This document shows positions 16,561 to 18,891 of a stretch of DNA of 18,891 bases, piece after piece (within the stretch, counting starts at the first letter, position 1; each line of letters starts with the position of its first letter). Where the stretch lies: the NCBI GenBank assembly GCA_041725875.1, contig JBGRQB010000074.1, positions 1-18,891 on the forward strand, given 5' to 3'. This stretch comes from JBGRQB01 sp041725875 (lineage in GTDB: Bacteria; Bacteroidota; Ignavibacteria; Ignavibacteriales; Melioribacteraceae). The translations under genes were made by a program, and so were the position numbers. The notes beneath the pieces are model-generated. The model saw only the letters and a list, made by a program, of their open reading frames with translations. It made no database searches and was not told where the DNA came from.

Positions 16561-17838
16561 ATGAAATATATAGCTAAATCGATACTTTTTTTAATTTTTA
16601 TTCTGCTTATAACTAACTGCAACACTCAAAAAGAAACTCAGCAAATCCTTACAGTGGATACAAATAAAGTTCATCTTGAAAAATATGGATTTATTGCTGA
16701 TTCACTTTCCGAAATTTCAGGATCGATCAATCGTAACCAGACATTTTCCGATATCCTGCAAGATCACAATGTTCCGTTCAGACGTATCTTAAAAATTGCT
16801 AAAAAAGCAAAAGATACTTTTGATGTAAGGAAAATAAGATTAAACAAAAATTATCAGCTGTTTGTGGAAAATGATTCAACAGAAGCAGTTAAATATTTTG
16901 TTTATGAAAAGGACCCTGTTAACTATGTTGTGTTTGACATTGCAGATACAATAAATGTATACGAGTTTAAGAAAGAAGTGAAAATAAGAGAAAAAGTTGT
17001 AACCGGTTATATTAGAGAAGGAAGTTCTCTCTTTTTATCTCTGGAAGAAAAAAATAACGATCCGGAACTGGCAATTGCTCTTTCAGAAGTTTTTGCCTGG
17101 CAGATAAACTTTTTTGGAATTCAGAAAGGAGATTTCTTTAAGGCAGTCTACGAAGAAAAATTTGTAGATGGAAAAGCCGTGGGAATCGGAAGAATTTTAT
17201 CAGCTCAGTTTAACCACTGGGGAGAAGATTATTTTGCATTCCTTTTTGAGCAAGATGGAAAAGAAGCTTACTTTGATGAAAACGGAAAGAGTTTACAGAA
17301 ACAATTTTTGAAATCACCACTTAAGTTTTCACGAATCAGCTCAGGGTTTTCTTACAGCAGATTACATCCTATTTTGAAAGTAAGAAGAGCTCACACGGGA
17401 ATTGACTATGCCGCTCCTATGGGAACTCCGGTTAAAGCTGTTGGCGACGGAACAGTAATTCACAGAAAATATTCCGGTGCTGCCGGACGCTATATAAAAG
17501 TAAAACACAATGCGACTTACACAAGCGGATATATGCATCTTTCAAGATATGCAAAAGGTATTTCCGTTGGTTCCAGAGTAAGACAAGGGCAAATAATCGG
17601 ATATGTCGGAAGTTCAGGAAGATCAACCGGTCCTCACCTCGATTTCAGATTTTGGCGCGGCGGAACCCCGATAAATTATCTTAGAATGAAATTTCCGCCG
17701 ACACATCCTGTTAAATCTGAGTATGAAGAAAGATATTCGGCAATAATGTATAACTGGATGGATAAACTTGCCAGAATTGAGTTGCTTGATAAGAATTATG
17801 ATGTAATTGCACTAAATTTAAAGCACAAATCAAAATGA
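16561..17838 (+). CDS. M23-family (LytM/MepM-like) peptidoglycan endopeptidase, lipoprotein
   Basis: A predicted lipoprotein of 425 aa: hydrophobic signal followed by LLITNC with Cys20. Residues about 45-100 (QTFSDILQDHNVPFRRIL and on) resemble the LysM-like N-terminal module of MepM/Csd3 enzymes. A middle domain follows (GSSLFLSLEEKNNDPELAIA, then QINFFGIQKGDFFKAVYEE). The catalytic LytM domain runs from about 260 to 395. Metal-site features are HTGID (H278, D282), GYMHL (H326) and GPHLDF (H359, D361). The last motif is normally HxH in M23 peptidases, and here its second His is Asp. Cleavage of peptide cross-links in peptidoglycan is the family function; activity with this site is likely but unproven. 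AAGGA lies unusually close (one base) to the ATG. It is the last operon gene, and its stop lies inside the terminator. Confidence 0.9.
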   Translation: MKYIAKSILFLIFILLITNCNTQKETQQILTVDTNKVHLEKYGFIADSLSEISGSINRNQTFSDILQDHNVPFRRILKIAKKAKDTFDVRKIRLNKNYQLFVENDSTEAVKYFVYEKDPVNYVVFDIADTINVYEFKKEVKIREKVVTGYIREGSSLFLSLEEKNNDPELAIALSEVFAWQINFFGIQKGDFFKAVYEEKFVDGKAVGIGRILSAQFNHWGEDYFAFLFEQDGKEAYFDENGKSLQKQFLKSPLKFSRISSGFSYSRLHPILKVRRAHTGIDYAAPMGTPVKAVGDGTVIHRKYSGAAGRYIKVKHNATYTSGYMHLSRYAKGISVGSRVRQGQIIGYVGSSGRSTGPHLDFRFWRGGTPINYLRMKFPPTHPVKSEYEERYSAIMYNWMDKLARIELLDKNYDVIALNLKHKSK

Positions 17839-17851
17839 TTTGTGCTTTTTT
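17820..17851. terminator. Terminator that contains the stop codon of the M23 gene; probably bidirectional
   Basis: A perfect 13-bp stem (left arm 17820-17832, AAAGCACAAATCA; right arm 17836-17848) has an AAA loop and is followed by a T-run to 17851. The TGA stop (17836-17838) forms the start of the right arm. AT-rich sequence on the left side gives a weaker U-tract on the minus strand, so it may also end the convergent gene at 17854. Confidence 0.88.
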
Positions 17852-17853
17852 AA

Positions 17854-18525
17854 TTAATTTGTTCCAACAATTTGTCCACCTAAATAAGTTCCTGAGGTTG
17901 TAACTGATTTTCCGTCTGAATCTGTAACTTTAACAGCTACAGTATAAGTATCTCCAAAATCCAAGTTTATTTGATGAGTACTGGAACTACCGTTAGATGT
18001 AGTTTTAGTAGTTTTAACTCCATTTTTGGTGATAGTCCATTCAAAAGTATAGCCAGGGGTTCCTCCTTTTACTCCTACAGAAAGAGTTTTAGCCCCATAT
18101 ACATATTCGGTAACATTCCCTAAGTCATATGCAAATGAAAGGTTTTCTGGAGTAACGGAAAATGTGCGTGTTTCTCCTTCTAACCAGTGAGTTTCTCCAT
18201 TATGATCTTCATAGTGACCATTAACAGTTACTTTGTAAAATCCTGGTAATAGATTTGCTGTTCCACTTACTGAAGCAAAACCACCTTCGCCGTAGCTTTT
18301 CCATCTGAAAGATGAAGGCCCGGAGATTGCAATATAAACTACGCTTTCTCTAATTCCGGCAGCTGAAGTTTCAATTAAACCAGCACACTCAAAGCGTGCA
18401 TATCCATTGTAACTGGCTATAAAACCATCTGGTGAACGAAAACTGGTGAATCGGGCATCTTCATCAATAAACCCTTGCGCAAAAGTTAAAGAAACTAAAA
18501 CTAGCATGAAAAGTATTTTTTTCAT
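17854..18525 (-). CDS. Small secreted protein with PKD/Ig-like C-terminal region
   Basis: A 223-aa protein with a clean signal peptide (MKKILFMLVLVSLTFAQ) and no membrane segment afterwards. The central part has repeated beta-strand patterns (ISGPSSFRWKSYGEGGF, LLPGFYKVTVNGHY). The C-terminal ~75 residues (VGVKGGTPGYTFEWTI, then GDTYTVAVKVTDSDGKSVTT) follow the PKD-like fold with its G-x-P-x-Y-x-F-x-W and V-x-V-T-D-S-D-G signatures. Such domains usually mediate adhesion or protein contacts outside the cell. No type IX sorting domain, sortase or enzyme motif is visible. I choose ATG 18525, with GGAGG five bases upstream. The frame can be read to a TTG at 18537, but that start would include the ribosome binding site as codons. 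The specific function is unknown. Confidence 0.82.
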   Translation of the reverse strand: MKKILFMLVLVSLTFAQGFIDEDARFTSFRSPDGFIASYNGYARFECAGLIETSAAGIRESVVYIAISGPSSFRWKSYGEGGFASVSGTANLLPGFYKVTVNGHYEDHNGETHWLEGETRTFSVTPENLSFAYDLGNVTEYVYGAKTLSVGVKGGTPGYTFEWTITKNGVKTTKTTSNGSSSTHQINLDFGDTYTVAVKVTDSDGKSVTTSGTYLGGQIVGTN

Positions 18526-18530
18526 TTTTG

Positions 18531-18535
18531 CCTCC
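18531..18535 (-). promoter_or_regulatory. Ribosome binding site deciding the start of the secreted protein
   Basis: GGAGG on the minus strand lies five bases before ATG 18525. It overlaps the codons that follow the alternative TTG start at 18537, which therefore is rejected. Confidence 0.75.
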
Positions 18536-18565
18536 AATATAATATGAATGTATGATATTTTGCCT

Positions 18566-18584
18566 GTTAATCGTTTTGATTAAC
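18566..18584. promoter_or_regulatory. Inverted repeat, possible operator
   Basis: GTTAATC (18566-18572) and GATTAAC (18578-18584) are perfect 7-base inverted repeats around GTTTT. They lie directly downstream of the proposed minus-strand -7 element, where a repressor could act. A short 5' UTR stem-loop is the alternative. Confidence 0.4.
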
Positions 18585-18589
18585 TTTAT

Positions 18590-18597
18590 CAAAGATA
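18590..18597 (-). promoter_or_regulatory. Possible Bacteroidota-type -7 element of the secreted-protein gene
   Basis: Read on the minus strand this is TATCTTTG, an exact TAnnTTTG match, about 65 bases before ATG 18525. A TTTG exists upstream, but at about 25 bases rather than the usual 19-21, so the promoter is uncertain. Confidence 0.3.
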
Positions 18598-18629
18598 ATG
18601 AAATTTAAATAAATTACTAATCCAAATAA

Positions 18630-18648
18630 AATTATATTGAATATAATT
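18630..18648. promoter_or_regulatory. 19-bp palindrome in the divergent spacer
   Basis: AATTATATT (18630-18638) and AATATAATT (18640-18648) are perfect inverted repeats around a single G. Position between two divergent genes makes an operator possible, but the sequence is pure A/T, where chance palindromes are common. Confidence 0.35.
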
Positions 18649-18783
18649 AAATAAAAATATATACTTGGGAACAGCAAATTATTACTATCAATTTAATTTA
18701 ATCTAAAAACAAATAAAGAAATGTTATTCATTTTATGGGATAGGATAAAATGGATGACTGGCAAATTTAAACTGGAGGCAGAA

Positions 18784-18891
18784 ATGAAAAAAATAATTGC
18801 ATTATTATTAATGACAACTTGGTTTTTTATTGGTTGTCAGGAAGACACAATTACAAACCCCAAACAGGTAAAAGAAACAGAAGATCAAATG
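18784..18891 (+). CDS. N-terminus of a lipoprotein (3' end outside window)
   Basis: Only the first 36 residues are present. They form a lipoprotein signal peptide: MKKIIALLLMTTWFF followed by IGC with Cys18, then the polar QEDTITNPK. GGAGG at 18774-18778 lies five bases before ATG. A Gln after the Cys, not Asp, fits export to the outer membrane or surface, but that rule is uncertain in this phylum. The gene diverges from the PKD-like secreted protein and shares a nearly identical translation start with it. Function cannot be judged from this part. Confidence 0.75.
   Translation, partial: MKKIIALLLMTTWFFIGCQEDTITNPKQVKETEDQM

Noticed and set aside
16224..16625. Minus-strand open frame of about 133 codons opposite the MoxR gene
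   Set aside because: It lies antisense to conserved MoxR sequence, has no recognisable motif or ribosome site, and is readily explained by codon bias on the coding strand.
18537..18537. Upstream TTG start for the PKD-like secreted protein
   Set aside because: Its codons would be the GGAGG site itself; ATG 18525 has ideal spacing and a normal signal peptide.

Overview
The window is AT-rich DNA from a free-living Gram-negative bacterium, most likely of the Bacteroidota/Chlorobi/Ignavibacteria group. The evidence is indirect. All six Sec-type signal peptides end in F-A-Q or F-S-Q, as the Bacteroidetes 'Q-rule' describes. There are lipoproteins, a patatin fused to an outer-membrane barrel, and a MetG with a C-terminal tRNA-binding domain. 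Several genes start with TTG. I see no rRNA, tRNA, CRISPR array, insertion sequence or phage gene, and both edges cut through genes.

Layout. 2-1268 (+): the end of a small membrane protein and an exported protein of unknown function, closed by a strong terminator. 1382-3205 (+): a long-chain acyl-CoA synthetase. It faces a minus-strand pair across a bidirectional terminator: an exported C69 peptidase (4249-5838) followed by an AEC transporter (3237-4193). 6082-8130 (+): methionyl-tRNA synthetase, then an apparently solitary beta-class DNA methyltransferase (8172-9122). The methyltransferase converges on a patatin/outer-membrane-barrel protein (9119-11377, -), and the two stop codons share a palindromic CTAG.

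11523-17838 (+) is the most coherent part. Five genes are packed with overlaps or gaps of 6-7 bases: a double-parvulin prolyl isomerase, a lipoprotein that looks like a catalytically dead SurA relative, a SurA-type chaperone, a MoxR-family AAA+ ATPase and an M23 (LytM) peptidase lipoprotein. Together they suggest an envelope-biogenesis operon in which periplasmic chaperones for outer-membrane proteins are made with a peptidoglycan hydrolase and an ATPase. It ends in a terminator that contains its last stop codon.

17854-18525 (-) is a small secreted protein with a PKD/Ig-like C-terminal region. A lipoprotein gene (18784 to the edge) diverges from it, and the two translation starts are nearly identical inverted copies separated by an AT-rich spacer with palindromes.

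I did not find a clearly new defence or mobile system. The best leads are the pseudo-parvulin lipoprotein between two active isomerases, the altered zinc-site motif of the M23 peptidase, the uniform Gln+1 signal peptides and the divergent control region at the right end.
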